Shown here: positions 28,804 to 36,693 of the stretch, piece by piece
How the letters are laid out: each line of letters opens with the position of its first letter
Position numbering within the stretch: the first letter of the stretch is position 1
NCBI RefSeq assembly: GCF_036250755.1
Contig: NZ_CP109583.1
Coordinates: 2,542,001 to 2,606,000 of the forward strand
From: Streptomyces uncialis
GTDB taxonomy: Bacteria; Actinomycetota; Actinomycetes; Streptomycetales; Streptomycetaceae
Length of the DNA stretch: 64,000 bases
Reading direction: 5' to 3'
Position numbers and translations under genes: made by a program
Notes under the pieces: generated by a model
What the model saw: the letters and a program-made list of their open reading frames with translations, nothing else
The model's database searches: none
Told to the model about the DNA's origin: nothing

Positions 28804-29505
28804 TCAGAAGTCGAAGCCGAGCTGCCCCTCGATCTCCGGAACGCTTTCGTCCGCCCAGCTGCGGACCTTCTTGAGATGCCGCCACTGGGGCAGCGCATCA
28901 AGATACGCCCACGTCAGCCGGTGGTACGGGGTGGGGCCCCGTTCCGCCAGCGCGGCCTGGTGCACCGGTGACGGGTAACCGGCATTGGCCGCGAAGTCGA
29001 AGTCTGCATGGTCGACCCCCAGTTCGGCCATCATTTTGTCGCGGCGCACCTTGGCGATCACGGACGCGGCGGCCACGGCGACGCAGGAGCGGTCGCCTTT
29101 GATCACGGTACGCACACGCCAAGGCCCGCCCAGGTAGTCGTGCTTGCCGTCGAGGATCACCGCGTCGGGTCGCACCGGAAGCGCCTCCAGCGCGCGTACG
29201 GCCGCCAGCCGCAGGGCGGCCGTCATGCCCATGGCGTCGATCTCGTCGTGCGAGGCGTGTCCGAGGGCATGGGAGGTGACCCAGCTCTCCAACTCGGCGG
29301 CGAGCGGGGTGCGCCGCTTGGGGGTGATCAGCTTGGAGTCCGTGAGGCCGTCCGGGGGGCGCCGCAGTCCGGTGACCGCCGCGCAGACGGTGACAGGTCC
29401 GGCCCAGGCCCCGCGGCCCACTTCGTCGACACCCGCGATGACCTTCGCTCCCGTGGTGGCGCGCAGTGAGCGCTCGACGGTGTGCGTGGGTGGTTCGTAT
29501 GCCAT
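28804..29505 (-). CDS. rnhB: Ribonuclease HII
   Basis: 233 residues, the family length. It removes ribonucleotides from RNA-DNA hybrids and single misincorporated ribonucleotides. The active-site motif [16 protein letters not shown] gives the Asp-Glu pair. The third carboxylate is in LTDSKLI, and the fourth lies near VILDGKHDY. The conserved [15 protein letters not shown] segment and [11 protein letters not shown] close the fold. ATG start at [11 protein letters not shown]. First gene of an apparent two-gene operon with the following hypothetical. Confidence 0.96.
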   Translation of the reverse strand: MAYEPPTHTVERSLRATTGAKVIAGVDEVGRGAWAGPVTVCAAVTGLRRPPDGLTDSKLITPKRRTPLAAELESWVTSHALGHASHDEIDAMGMTAALRLAAVRALEALPVRPDAVILDGKHDYLGGPWRVRTVIKGDRSCVAVAAASVIAKVRRDKMMAELGVDHADFDFAANAGYPSPVHQAALAERGPTPYHRLTWAYLDALPQWRHLKKVRSWADESVPEIEGQLGFDF

Positions 29506-29840
29506 GACGTCTGTCAGCCTACGCCGCCCGGTTCACCCGCCGACACACCGGTCCCGGCCAACCGCGATACCGATGGCCGTTTCGCGACCGGACGGAGCGA
29601 CGCCGGATGTCGCGACTGCGGGCCGACCACGCCTCACCAGGGCTGATCGGAGGCTGCCAGCTGTGCTGCGGACACCCTGACCACCCGACGCATGGGAGCG
29701 TGGGCGCCCCAGCCGCCCGACGGCACGGCCGCATGGGGCGTGACCGGATGACCACCCGCCCGCGTGAAGACGAGGGGCGTAACCGCGCGATCGACAGTCC
29801 CGACCCGGCCGGCACCACACCCCGGATAGGGGCCCATTGC
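29506..29840. other. 335-base gap, nothing recognised
   Basis: Between rnhB and the TetR gene. It should hold the rnhB promoter. I see no gene, hairpin or operator. Confidence 0.4.
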
Positions 29841-30479
29841 TCAACTCCGCTGCCGCCAGGCGTCCGTGGGGCGCAGCAGCGGGACCATGACCCGGTCGAT
29901 CATCCGCGTCAGTTCACCCTCCGTCCATTCGCTCGCGCACATCTTGGATCGGTACATCATGAGAGCGGGGATGACATCGCAGACGTAGTCGTCCAGAGCT
30001 TCGGGTCGGACCTCTCCACGTTCCACACCACGGGAGATGACTTCCTTGATCAGCCTCGCGCCGGGCTCGACCACACCTTCGTCGATCACCGAGTGGAACC
30101 GGTCCGCGGCTGCCGCATCGCATTCGTGAATCACAGAACGCAAGGCCATCCCGGATCGTGAGTACATGACCTCGCGCATTCGAAGGCAGAGGCTCAGCAG
30201 ATCGTCGCGCACGCCTCCGAGGTCGGGCGCGCCATGGAACATCGGCAGCGCGACCCGGAGGGCGTCGGCGACCAGATCCTCCTTGGACGGCCAGCGGCGG
30301 TAGATCGCGGCCTTGCCCGTGTGGGCCTCGGCGGCGATCCCCTCCATGGTGAGCGCGCTCCATCCGACGCTACCGAGCTGCGCGAGGACCGCTTCGAGGA
30401 TCGCGTGTTCCAGGACCGCGCCACGGCGGCGGGAGGGGCCGGCCGGGGCAGGGCTGTCGGGTCGGCGCGAACTGTCCAT
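29841..30479 (-). CDS. TetR/AcrR-family repressor
   Basis: 212 residues. The N-terminal helix-turn-helix is typical (ILEAVLAQLGSVGWSALTME, then IAAEAHTGKAAIYRRWPSKEDLV). The C-terminal domain resembles the TetR_C group with ALPMFHGAPDLGGVRDDLL and a ligand pocket of unknown specificity. I chose ATG 30479, 8 bases from GGAG, over an in-frame TTG at 30485. Two palindromes upstream (30611-30632, 30660-30679) are the likely operators. The gene it would control on the opposite strand appears truncated. Confidence 0.92.
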   Translation of the reverse strand: MDSSRRPDSPAPAGPSRRRGAVLEHAILEAVLAQLGSVGWSALTMEGIAAEAHTGKAAIYRRWPSKEDLVADALRVALPMFHGAPDLGGVRDDLLSLCLRMREVMYSRSGMALRSVIHECDAAAADRFHSVIDEGVVEPGARLIKEVISRGVERGEVRPEALDDYVCDVIPALMMYRSKMCASEWTEGELTRMIDRVMVPLLRPTDAWRQRS

Positions 30480-30532
30480 CTTCAAGTCTCCGAAGGGCCG
30501 TGGGCGGGCGAAAGGGCTATGGGCGGGCGGAA

Positions 30533-30586
30533 GGTGCGGGTGCGGGTGCGGGTGCGGGTGCGGGTGCGGGTGCGGGTGCGGGTGCG
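30533..30586. repeat. Hexanucleotide microsatellite (GGTGCG) x9
   Basis: Nine perfect GGTGCG units between the TetR start codon and its putative operators. Such a tract is prone to slippage and could alter the spacing of promoter elements. Confidence 0.9.
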
Positions 30587-30610
30587 GGTAACCCGAACGA
30601 GGGACATCCC

Positions 30611-30679
30611 TAGTGAACGCTTGCGTTCACTATCGCGACCTCCCTACGGTGGAATGGACAGTGAACGAGGGCGTTCACT
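30611..30679. promoter_or_regulatory. Two TetR-type palindromic operators
   Basis: 30611-30632 is a perfect 22-bp palindrome containing AGTGAACGCTTGCGTTCACT. 30660-30679 (AGTGAACGAGGGCGTTCACT) repeats the arms with a 4-base centre. Centres are 48 bp apart. They flank the divergent promoter region between the TetR gene and the plus-strand frame at 30700. Confidence 0.8.
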
Positions 30680-30699
30680 ATTTTCCGGGGGACTCATTC

Positions 30700-31203
30700 A
30701 TGCCGATCTTTCCCTTGAACCATTCCGCGAAGCCGGGTGCCGGACCCCCCTTCGGGCGCCGGGACCCCGCTCCGATGGCGATCGCGGCCTGCCAGCTCAT
30801 GATCATGCTGGCCGCCACCGTCGCGAGCTCCGCTATCGCCCTGCCCCGCGCCCAGGGTGCGTGGAGGTTCCTCACCCCGGATCTCGCCCAGGTCATCAGC
30901 GTGCTCGGCCCCGCGATCGCCATAGCCGCCTTGGCCATGCTCCGCCAGGCCGAGTCGGCCAAGGTCCGCAGAAGAGATCCGGCAGAGCTGTCACCGCGGC
31001 CGGGGCCACGGTCGGCTCTGTTGCCGACCACCCGCTCCGCTGCCACCCGTCACCGATACGCCGTCGCGTGTGCCGCCTCCTGGCACTGTTCCCATGTCGC
31101 CTTCACCGGGCGGTTTTTGAGAACGGCGCGCGCCCGGACCACACCAAGGCTGGTGGCGTGCCAGGGATCGTCTTCGTACCGCAGATCCTCGTCGATCACC
31201 TGA
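30700..31203 (+). pseudogene. Truncated efflux (MFS DHA2-like) gene remnant
   Basis: The frame starts MPIFPLNHSAKPGAG behind GGGGGA and a TetR operator. Residues about 25-50 (PMAIAACQLMIMLAATVASSAIALP) resemble the first membrane helix of DHA2-type drug exporters (ACQLMVVLDATIVNVALP). A second hydrophobic segment follows (VISVLGPAIAIAALAML), and then the similarity ends. The frame continues into arginine-rich sequence and overlaps the 3' end of the converging DUF4173 gene by over 150 bases, so the true 3' part appears lost. A short real membrane protein cannot be excluded. The intact gene expected here in relatives is a TetR-controlled exporter. Confidence 0.5.
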
Positions 31204-32882
31204 AGCGCACAGGAGCGAAGCGGCTCGGGCAATGAGTCGAGGGCAGGGACGGCATCGGCGGAGAGCTCCCTGACGTACTGGAGGTCGAGTCTGCCCGTCT
31301 CCTCATAGCGTTCGGCGTTGCGCTCGGCGATCAGGGCGTCCGGGGACACCAATCCGAAGGCCAGTACTCCGAAGGCGGCACTGGCGGCGACGGCCCTCGG
31401 AAGCCACCGCGCGCCCCACACACCGGCCGCCATGATCAGCAGGATCACGACACCCAGCCACAGCTCGACCGTCACGACCGAGATCCGCAGCCGGGTCAGA
31501 CCATATGCCTCGACGTACATGTCCATCCGCCGCACCGCGGACGCGACCACGACAAGCGTGAGAACGCAGAGGGTTCCGAGCACTCCCCGGACGAGTGCGC
31601 TATCACGCGGTCCACCGCGCGGCGCCCAGCGCAGGGCGACAACGATCACGACCAGCACGAGGAGGGTGGCGAGAAGAAGATGCCAGAAGCCTTGGCGGGC
31701 GTATCGGGCATACGAGAGGCCGGTCTTGTCCAGAACCGCGTCGTAGCCACCGAAGAGCACGGCGAGTTGGACGGCGTTGAACGAGGCGAAGAGCGCGTTG
31801 AGCACCAGCAGGGGCAAGGCCCACTCCACCCGGCCACGAGCGCGCCAAGGAGCCGACGAGACCTTGTCCCACTTCACCGGAGCGGCGGCCGTGTAGGCAG
31901 CCCCCAGAGCGCCCGCCAGCCCTGCGGCAAGCAGAAGGAGGTGCATCGGTCCGTCGGACGGGGACATGTCGGGCACCAGGCTGCCCAGCAGGTCGGCGAA
32001 AGCCGCGTCGGCCGCGCTGAACAGCGCCCCGAAGACGAGCAGCAATCCGGCCGTGACTCCAAAGACACGTAGCGCGGGACCGACCAGGCTGGAGGTGTCG
32101 CCCGTTCGGGCACGCAGCCCGCGCCAGCCCCAGACGAGTCCACGGGGTACGGCCTCGACAAGGCCAACGGCGCTCAACGCGATTCCCGCCCAGGTGCGCG
32201 AACCGTGCAGGGCGAGTGCCCCGAGTCCGAACGCCGTGGCGACTGCGAGGAAGGAGGGCCATGCCGCGTCACGGAACACGGGTACCACGAGCAGGGCGAC
32301 CCCGCCGACGCCCCATAGCAAGGTCCAGGGGCGCGCCCGCCTTCCCGCCTGCTCGGCGGCGTAGTAGGCGGCGAGCGACGCCGGTAGCGCGACGATCAGG
32401 AGGTTGAGGCCGATGCCGTCACCCAGCAGAAGCGTGCTCAGGACACCGGTGGCGAGGACGGCCCACAAGGTGGCCGCGCGGATCGCGGCGGGTGGGTCGC
32501 CACGCAGTGCGGCGATCCTCTGATCGAGGGGCGCTACCTGCGGACGGTTCCGACCGGGCCGCGAAGGGAGGGAGTGCCCGACCGGCGACTGCTCCTGGGG
32601 GGACGTGGTCCTGGCCGACGCACGACGGGGCACGGCGGATGGGTCCTCGTTCGGCGCACCCTTCGCGGCAGTGGCCCCTTTCGGAACGATCGGGTCCGTG
32701 GCCGACAGCGCACCGGGGGTCGCGGGGTCGGGCGTCGGCGCCGGTTCGGAGACGGCCGGGGAGACCCCTGGCCCGAGTAGCGGCAAGTCCGCCGCGACAG
32801 GCCCGGAGCGCCCGATCGTCCCGGGTGGCTTCTTCGAATCGGCGGGTTCCGGCCGATCGGACGGCACAGGCTTCTCGGTCAC
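31050..32882 (-). CDS. DUF4173 multi-spanning membrane protein
   Basis: 610 residues. About 190 N-terminal residues are cytoplasmic and disordered (Pro/Ser/Ala-rich). Around twelve hydrophobic helices follow, including LLLGDGIGLNLLIVALPASL and VFGVTAGLLLVFGALFSAAD. The DUF4173 hallmark region includes FNAVQLAVLFGGYDAVL then TGLSYARYARQGFW. The soluble C-terminus contains ELSADAVPALDSLPEPL. I chose GTG 32882 (VTEKPVPSD) because GGAGGGG lies about 5 bases before it; the longer reading is arginine-rich nonsense. Function unknown. A 16-bp palindrome sits 150 bases upstream. Confidence 0.85.
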   Translation of the reverse strand: MTEKPVPSDRPEPADSKKPPGTIGRSGPVAADLPLLGPGVSPAVSEPAPTPDPATPGALSATDPIVPKGATAAKGAPNEDPSAVPRRASARTTSPQEQSPVGHSLPSRPGRNRPQVAPLDQRIAALRGDPPAAIRAATLWAVLATGVLSTLLLGDGIGLNLLIVALPASLAAYYAAEQAGRRARPWTLLWGVGGVALLVVPVFRDAAWPSFLAVATAFGLGALALHGSRTWAGIALSAVGLVEAVPRGLVWGWRGLRARTGDTSSLVGPALRVFGVTAGLLLVFGALFSAADAAFADLLGSLVPDMSPSDGPMHLLLLAAGLAGALGAAYTAAAPVKWDKVSSAPWRARGRVEWALPLLVLNALFASFNAVQLAVLFGGYDAVLDKTGLSYARYARQGFWHLLLATLLVLVVIVVALRWAPRGGPRDSALVRGVLGTLCVLTLVVVASAVRRMDMYVEAYGLTRLRISVVTVELWLGVVILLIMAAGVWGARWLPRAVAASAAFGVLAFGLVSPDALIAERNAERYEETGRLDLQYVRELSADAVPALDSLPEPLRSCALQVIDEDLRYEDDPWHATSLGVVRARAVLKNRPVKATWEQCQEAAHATAYR

Positions 32883-33344
32883 GGGCCCCTCCACTCCGCT
32901 CCCGGCACACGTGTGACGCCGAAGCAGTGGGGAGCAGGTCCTCATACGGAGCACGCCATCCATGATCGACAGACGTGCGAGCGCCAGCGTAGGACGCGGA
33001 CCGGGTCGGGGAAACGGTGGGAGACCACCCTGTGTCACGACCGTGACAGTTGGTACGGGTGGGGCGAAAGACCCCGGGAGGGGCAGGGAAGCGATGCGGT
33101 GAAAGTGTCGCCAGGGGCGGGAGGGCCAGGATGGCGTGGCGGAGACTGATCGTGCACAGCTCCAGGCAGGGCGTCCGGCGGGTGGGTAGGCCGGCCACCC
33201 CGTCGCGCCACGGCATCTCCCTGCCGGGGTGGCGACAGCGAGTACCGAGCCGCGGGGCCGCGGGGCCTCGACACGATGCGGAGCCCTGGCCATCGTGCAA
33301 AGCGGGGGCACCGGAGCGTGCCAGGTTGGCTTCGGGCGGTGGGG
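32883..33344. other. 462-base gap upstream of the DUF4173 gene
   Basis: No credible gene. It holds a 16-bp palindrome (33033-33048) and presumably the DUF4173 promoter. Confidence 0.5.
33033..33048. promoter_or_regulatory. 16-bp palindrome, possible operator
   Basis: TGTCACGACCGTGACA is perfectly symmetric about a 2-base centre. It lies 151 bases before the DUF4173 start. Regulator unknown. Confidence 0.4.
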
Positions 33345-34277
33345 TTACGCGCTCGGGACGTCGTCCGAGCCGGGCAGCCGAAGAGGTACCCAGCCGGGCA
33401 GTGGTTCGGTGCGTTCCAGCCACGCGGCGGGCGGGGCGCCGGGCGCCGCGGCCGCCACCACTCCCCCAGCGATAGCGCAGGTGGTGTCCACGTCCCCGCC
33501 GACCTGTGCGGTCTGCCAGAACGTGGCCTCGAAGTCGCGGAGGCCCTGGGCGGCCGACCACAGGGCGAACGGGACGGTGTCATGGGCGCTGGTCCGTCGG
33601 CCGCACCCCAGGACAGCGGCGACGGTGCCCGGGTCGCCGTAGTCGAGCATGTCCCGGGCTCGCCTCAGTCCCGCTTCCACGGCGCTGCGCGGCATCAGGG
33701 CGATGACACCGTCGAGCAGTTCCTCGGCGGTGGGCGGCCCCGAGGGAGCCGCGGCGAGGGCGGCCGCTGCGGCGACCGCCATCGCGCCGACGACGGCCTC
33801 GCGGTGCTGATGGGTGGGGTAGGCGGAGATCTCGGCCTGGTGCGTCGCCTGTTCGGGATCGTCGGCGTACCACGCGCCGAGAGGCGCGATCCGCATGGCG
33901 GCGCCGTTGCCCCAGGAGCCCTGACCCTCGAAGAGGGCGGCGGCCAGTTCACGCCAGTCGCCACCTTCGCGGACGAGCCTCAGCAGCCTGTTCACGGCGG
34001 GGCCGTAGCCACGGTCGAAGTCATGGCGCTCGGCGAAGGACAGCGCCAGCGCGTCCTGGTCGGCGCGCTGGTGAGCGGCGAGCACGGTGACGACGGAGCA
34101 GGCCATCTCGGTGTCGTCGGTCCACTGCCAGTCACCTGCGGGCAGTTCACGACGCTTCAGGAGGGGATGGTTCGCGGGGACGAAGAACTGGGAGCCGAGC
34201 GCGTCCCCCACGGAGAGGCCGCGCAGACTGGCGAGGGCTCGCCCCAGGCGCTGTTCGGGTTCGGTGGCAGCGGTCAT
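33345..34277 (-). CDS. ADP-ribosylglycohydrolase (DraG/ARH family)
   Basis: 310 residues. The family removes ADP-ribose from modified arginines or hydrolyses related ADP-ribosyl compounds with two Mg ions. Metal-binding motifs are visible: GLSVGDALGSQF near the start, WTDDTEMA, and the C-terminal GGDVDTTCAIAGGVVAA with the Asp/Thr/Thr ligands. GQGSWGNGAAMRIAPLGAW is the substrate-cradle segment. Cytoplasmic. ATG start MTAATEPE lies 12 bases past the histidine-phosphatase stop, so the two form an operon with the phosphatase first. Confidence 0.93.
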   Translation of the reverse strand: MTAATEPEQRLGRALASLRGLSVGDALGSQFFVPANHPLLKRRELPAGDWQWTDDTEMACSVVTVLAAHQRADQDALALSFAERHDFDRGYGPAVNRLLRLVREGGDWRELAAALFEGQGSWGNGAAMRIAPLGAWYADDPEQATHQAEISAYPTHQHREAVVGAMAVAAAAALAAAPSGPPTAEELLDGVIALMPRSAVEAGLRRARDMLDYGDPGTVAAVLGCGRRTSAHDTVPFALWSAAQGLRDFEATFWQTAQVGGDVDTTCAIAGGVVAAAAPGAPPAAWLERTEPLPGWVPLRLPGSDDVPSA

Positions 34278-34289
34278 GTCTTCATCACT

Positions 34290-34949
34290 CTATCCGGTGA
34301 TTCCGTACGGTTCCGGCTCTCGCCAGCGTTCGAATGGGCGGTTCAGCGTGTACCGGCCGTCGGCTCCGAGTTCCAGGACCCGGACCTCGCCGTTGCCGGG
34401 ATTGGACAGCGATTCGAACTCGGCGACGCTCCAGTGGAACCAGCGCATGCAGAACAGCCGCATGGTCAGTCCATGGGTGACCAGCAGGACGTTGGGCGGA
34501 TGGTCCGGTTCCTCGAAGCTGCGGAACAGGCTCTCCAGGAAGGCGCCCACCCGGTCGTACACATCGGCCCCGGACTCGCCTTGGGCGAAGCGGTAGAAGA
34601 AGTGGCCGTAGGCATCGCGGTAGGTCTTCTGGAGGCGTACGTCCTCGCGGTCCTGCCAGTTGCCCCAGTCCTGCTCGCGCAGTCGCGGTTCCTCTCGGAC
34701 CCGCATCGACCCGGGGGCGAGATCGAAGGCGCGCAGTGTCTGATGGGTGCGTCGGTAGGGGGACACGTACACACTGACACGCTCGGGACCGAACAGGTCC
34801 CGGAGCTGCTTGCCCGTCTCCTCCGCCTGCCGTCGCCCGGTGTGGGTCAGGGCCAGTGCGTGGTCGGGCTCACGCTCGTAGACGGTGTCGTCGGAGTTGC
34901 CCTCCGACTCCCCGTGCCGGACAAGAACGATGCGGCGTGGTCGTACCAT
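34290..34949 (-). CDS. Histidine phosphatase superfamily (phosphoglycerate mutase-like)
   Basis: 219 residues. The catalytic RHG motif is LVRHGESEGN at residues 9-18. The second core Arg lies in VSPYRRTHQTLRAF, and the distal His is in LLVTHGLTMRLF. The fold is complete, so it is an active branch-1 phosphatase or mutase of unknown substrate. It heads a short operon with the ADP-ribosylglycohydrolase, which hints at sugar-phosphate or nucleotide clean-up. Confidence 0.93.
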   Translation of the reverse strand: MVRPRRIVLVRHGESEGNSDDTVYEREPDHALALTHTGRRQAEETGKQLRDLFGPERVSVYVSPYRRTHQTLRAFDLAPGSMRVREEPRLREQDWGNWQDREDVRLQKTYRDAYGHFFYRFAQGESGADVYDRVGAFLESLFRSFEEPDHPPNVLLVTHGLTMRLFCMRWFHWSVAEFESLSNPGNGEVRVLELGADGRYTLNRPFERWREPEPYGITG

Positions 34950-35114
34950 ACGGAAACCCTAGATCGCTTCGCCGTTCGAGGGGTTGTCCGGGGGTCGCGC
35001 GGCGGGTCGTCCTCCGCGGGGACGTCCGAACGGTTCCCGAGCCGGCGGTGGCCGAAAACGTTCACACAGGTGGGGCCGCCCTGTCGGGCTCCTCTCGTCG
35101 GGCGCAGCCCCGGG

Positions 35115-35720
35115 TCAGACGGTCCATCCCTTCTCCATGTCCACGATGTCCCCGCTCAGCGCGGCCACATCAGCCTCCGTCTGCGCGCGCAGGGAAAGTC
35201 GTTCCACCCGCTCGGCACGGTACTTGCCGTGCTCGGCGTCGGACTGCCACATGGACAGGATCAGGAACTCGCTGCCCGGCGCCTCACCGAACAGACCGCG
35301 CACCATGCCCGGCGAACCAGCCATGGCGGGGTTCCAGACCTTCTCCTGCATCAGCGCGAAATGCTCGGCCCGTTCGGCGTGCACCCGGCAATGGGCCACC
35401 CGCAGCAGATCGCATTCCGTGAAGCGGGGTTCGAATCCGGTCTTCACATCGAAGCGGTGGTCGAACAGCTTGACCTGCGCGTTCGTGAACGTCCCGGCCT
35501 GAGAGGCGGCCAGCCGGTCATGGGAGCGCGCCATGAACGAGTCGTAGAAGGCACGGCTCTCCCAGAACGAGAAGACATGGGCGACACCCTGCCGGGTCCG
35601 GCTCCAGCCGCCGCCCTGCCCCCGGAACCCCGGCTCACCGAGAAGCCCCGCCCATTTCCGCTGCCCTCGTTCGAAACCACGACGGTCGACGACGGTGCAG
35701 CGAATCCACTTGACCAGCAC
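35115..35720 (-). CDS. YdbC/DUF4937-like protein (dimeric alpha-beta barrel)
   Basis: 201 residues starting VLVKWIRCTVVDRRGFERGQ. Two repeats of an antibiotic-monooxygenase-like ferredoxin fold can be traced: GWSRTRQGVAHVFSFWESR in the first and SEFLILSMWQSDAEHGKYR in the second. The HxxR-type residues are consistent with the YdbC group, whose function is not settled. GTG 35720 is chosen because homology starts there; upstream reading is arginine/proline-rich. No strong ribosome binding site. Confidence 0.82.
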   Translation of the reverse strand: MLVKWIRCTVVDRRGFERGQRKWAGLLGEPGFRGQGGGWSRTRQGVAHVFSFWESRAFYDSFMARSHDRLAASQAGTFTNAQVKLFDHRFDVKTGFEPRFTECDLLRVAHCRVHAERAEHFALMQEKVWNPAMAGSPGMVRGLFGEAPGSEFLILSMWQSDAEHGKYRAERVERLSLRAQTEADVAALSGDIVDMEKGWTV

Positions 35721-35931
35721 CGCGCCATGGTAAGGCCGCGGAGCGTGGCGGGGACCATGCTCCGGTGGAGTGCGCCCCCTCGGTCCTCCCGTGAGCGGGG
35801 TGCGCGGGTCCTTCACCGCTCGCGCCCCTGCGCGTGCGGTATCCGACCGGGCACTGTCGGTGGTGCGTGGCACCATGGAGGGCAACACAGACATGGCATG
35901 CGGAAGTTGACCTCGACCGGAGGGGGAACTG

Positions 35932-36468
35932 GTGAGCGGCGGACTCAACAAGGGGCTCGCGAAAGTGGAAGTGGGCGTCCGGTGGGACCCGAGTCCCGCG
36001 GGTACGTCCGCGCACGATCTCGACATCATCGCGGCGGCGTACGCCAAGGACGCGCCCTACGGCTCCCCCGAGTACCTGGTGTACTTCGGCAGCCGTTCGC
36101 CGGACGGCACGATCACCTTGAACCGTGACAGCCGTACCGGCCAGGGCTTCGGGTACGACGAGGTCATGATCCTCGAACTGGACCGGCTCGCCCCGAGGTT
36201 CGAGCGCGTGGTCGTGGGGGTCGCCATCCAGCAGCCCGCCCAGGAGCTGACCTTCGGCGACATCGTGAACGCCTCGGTCCGTATCCGTACCGGCCCGACG
36301 GACATCGCTCAGCACGACTTCGTCGAGGTCCGGGAGCGGAACGCGACGACGGTGGCCGAGTTCACCCGGGACTCCTCGGGCGCCTGGCAGTACCGCCGGA
36401 TCGTCCAGGGGTTCGACGCCGATCCGGCGTCGTTCGCGGAGCAGATGGGCCGAGTGATGAATCCCTGA
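35932..36468 (+). CDS. TerD-family protein
   Basis: 178 residues. TerD-family proteins bind calcium and are tied to tellurite, membrane or phage stress. Recognisable segments are VGVRWDPSP, HDLDIIAAAYAKDA, VYFGSRSPDGTITLNRDSRTGQG and the Asp-rich loops that ligate calcium, then AEFTRDSSGAWQYRRI. GTG start with GGAGGGGG about 7 bases upstream. It stands alone; no terA/B/C/E genes adjoin it. Confidence 0.93.
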   Translation: MSGGLNKGLAKVEVGVRWDPSPAGTSAHDLDIIAAAYAKDAPYGSPEYLVYFGSRSPDGTITLNRDSRTGQGFGYDEVMILELDRLAPRFERVVVGVAIQQPAQELTFGDIVNASVRIRTGPTDIAQHDFVEVRERNATTVAEFTRDSSGAWQYRRIVQGFDADPASFAEQMGRVMNP

Positions 36469-36616
36469 GCCGTTCGTCGTCCACGGCGGTGGGGCGTGAG
36501 CGGGGGCCGCGCCGACCGGCATCGCACAGCCGACCGGCATCGCGTAAACGGGTCACCGCGGCCGGAGCGGAAAGCCTCGGCACCAAGGCGGAACCGCTCG
36601 GGAATGCCGGTGGGGC

Positions 36617-36642
36617 GGGGAGCACGTCGTCGTGTGCTCCCC
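36617..36642. terminator. Hairpin between TerD gene and nrdJ, with C12 tract
   Basis: Arms GGGGAGCAC/GTGCTCCCC pair across an 8-base loop. The right arm merges into a run of 12 cytosines (36639-36650). It lies between converging genes. Confidence 0.6.
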
Positions 36643-36693
36643 CCCCCCCCGGCCCGGTCCGGCCCCGCCGAGACGGGTCCGGACCTCACACGG

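Noticed and set aside
30533..30586. CRISPR-like appearance of regular repeats
   Set aside because: Units are contiguous hexamers with no spacers and no cas genes; the repeats at 17440 and 51947 likewise lack spacers.
33276..36128. 950-codon plus-strand frame across three minus-strand genes
   Set aside because: It spans the ADP-ribosylglycohydrolase, phosphatase and YdbC-like genes in antisense; low-complexity Gly/Arg-rich content.
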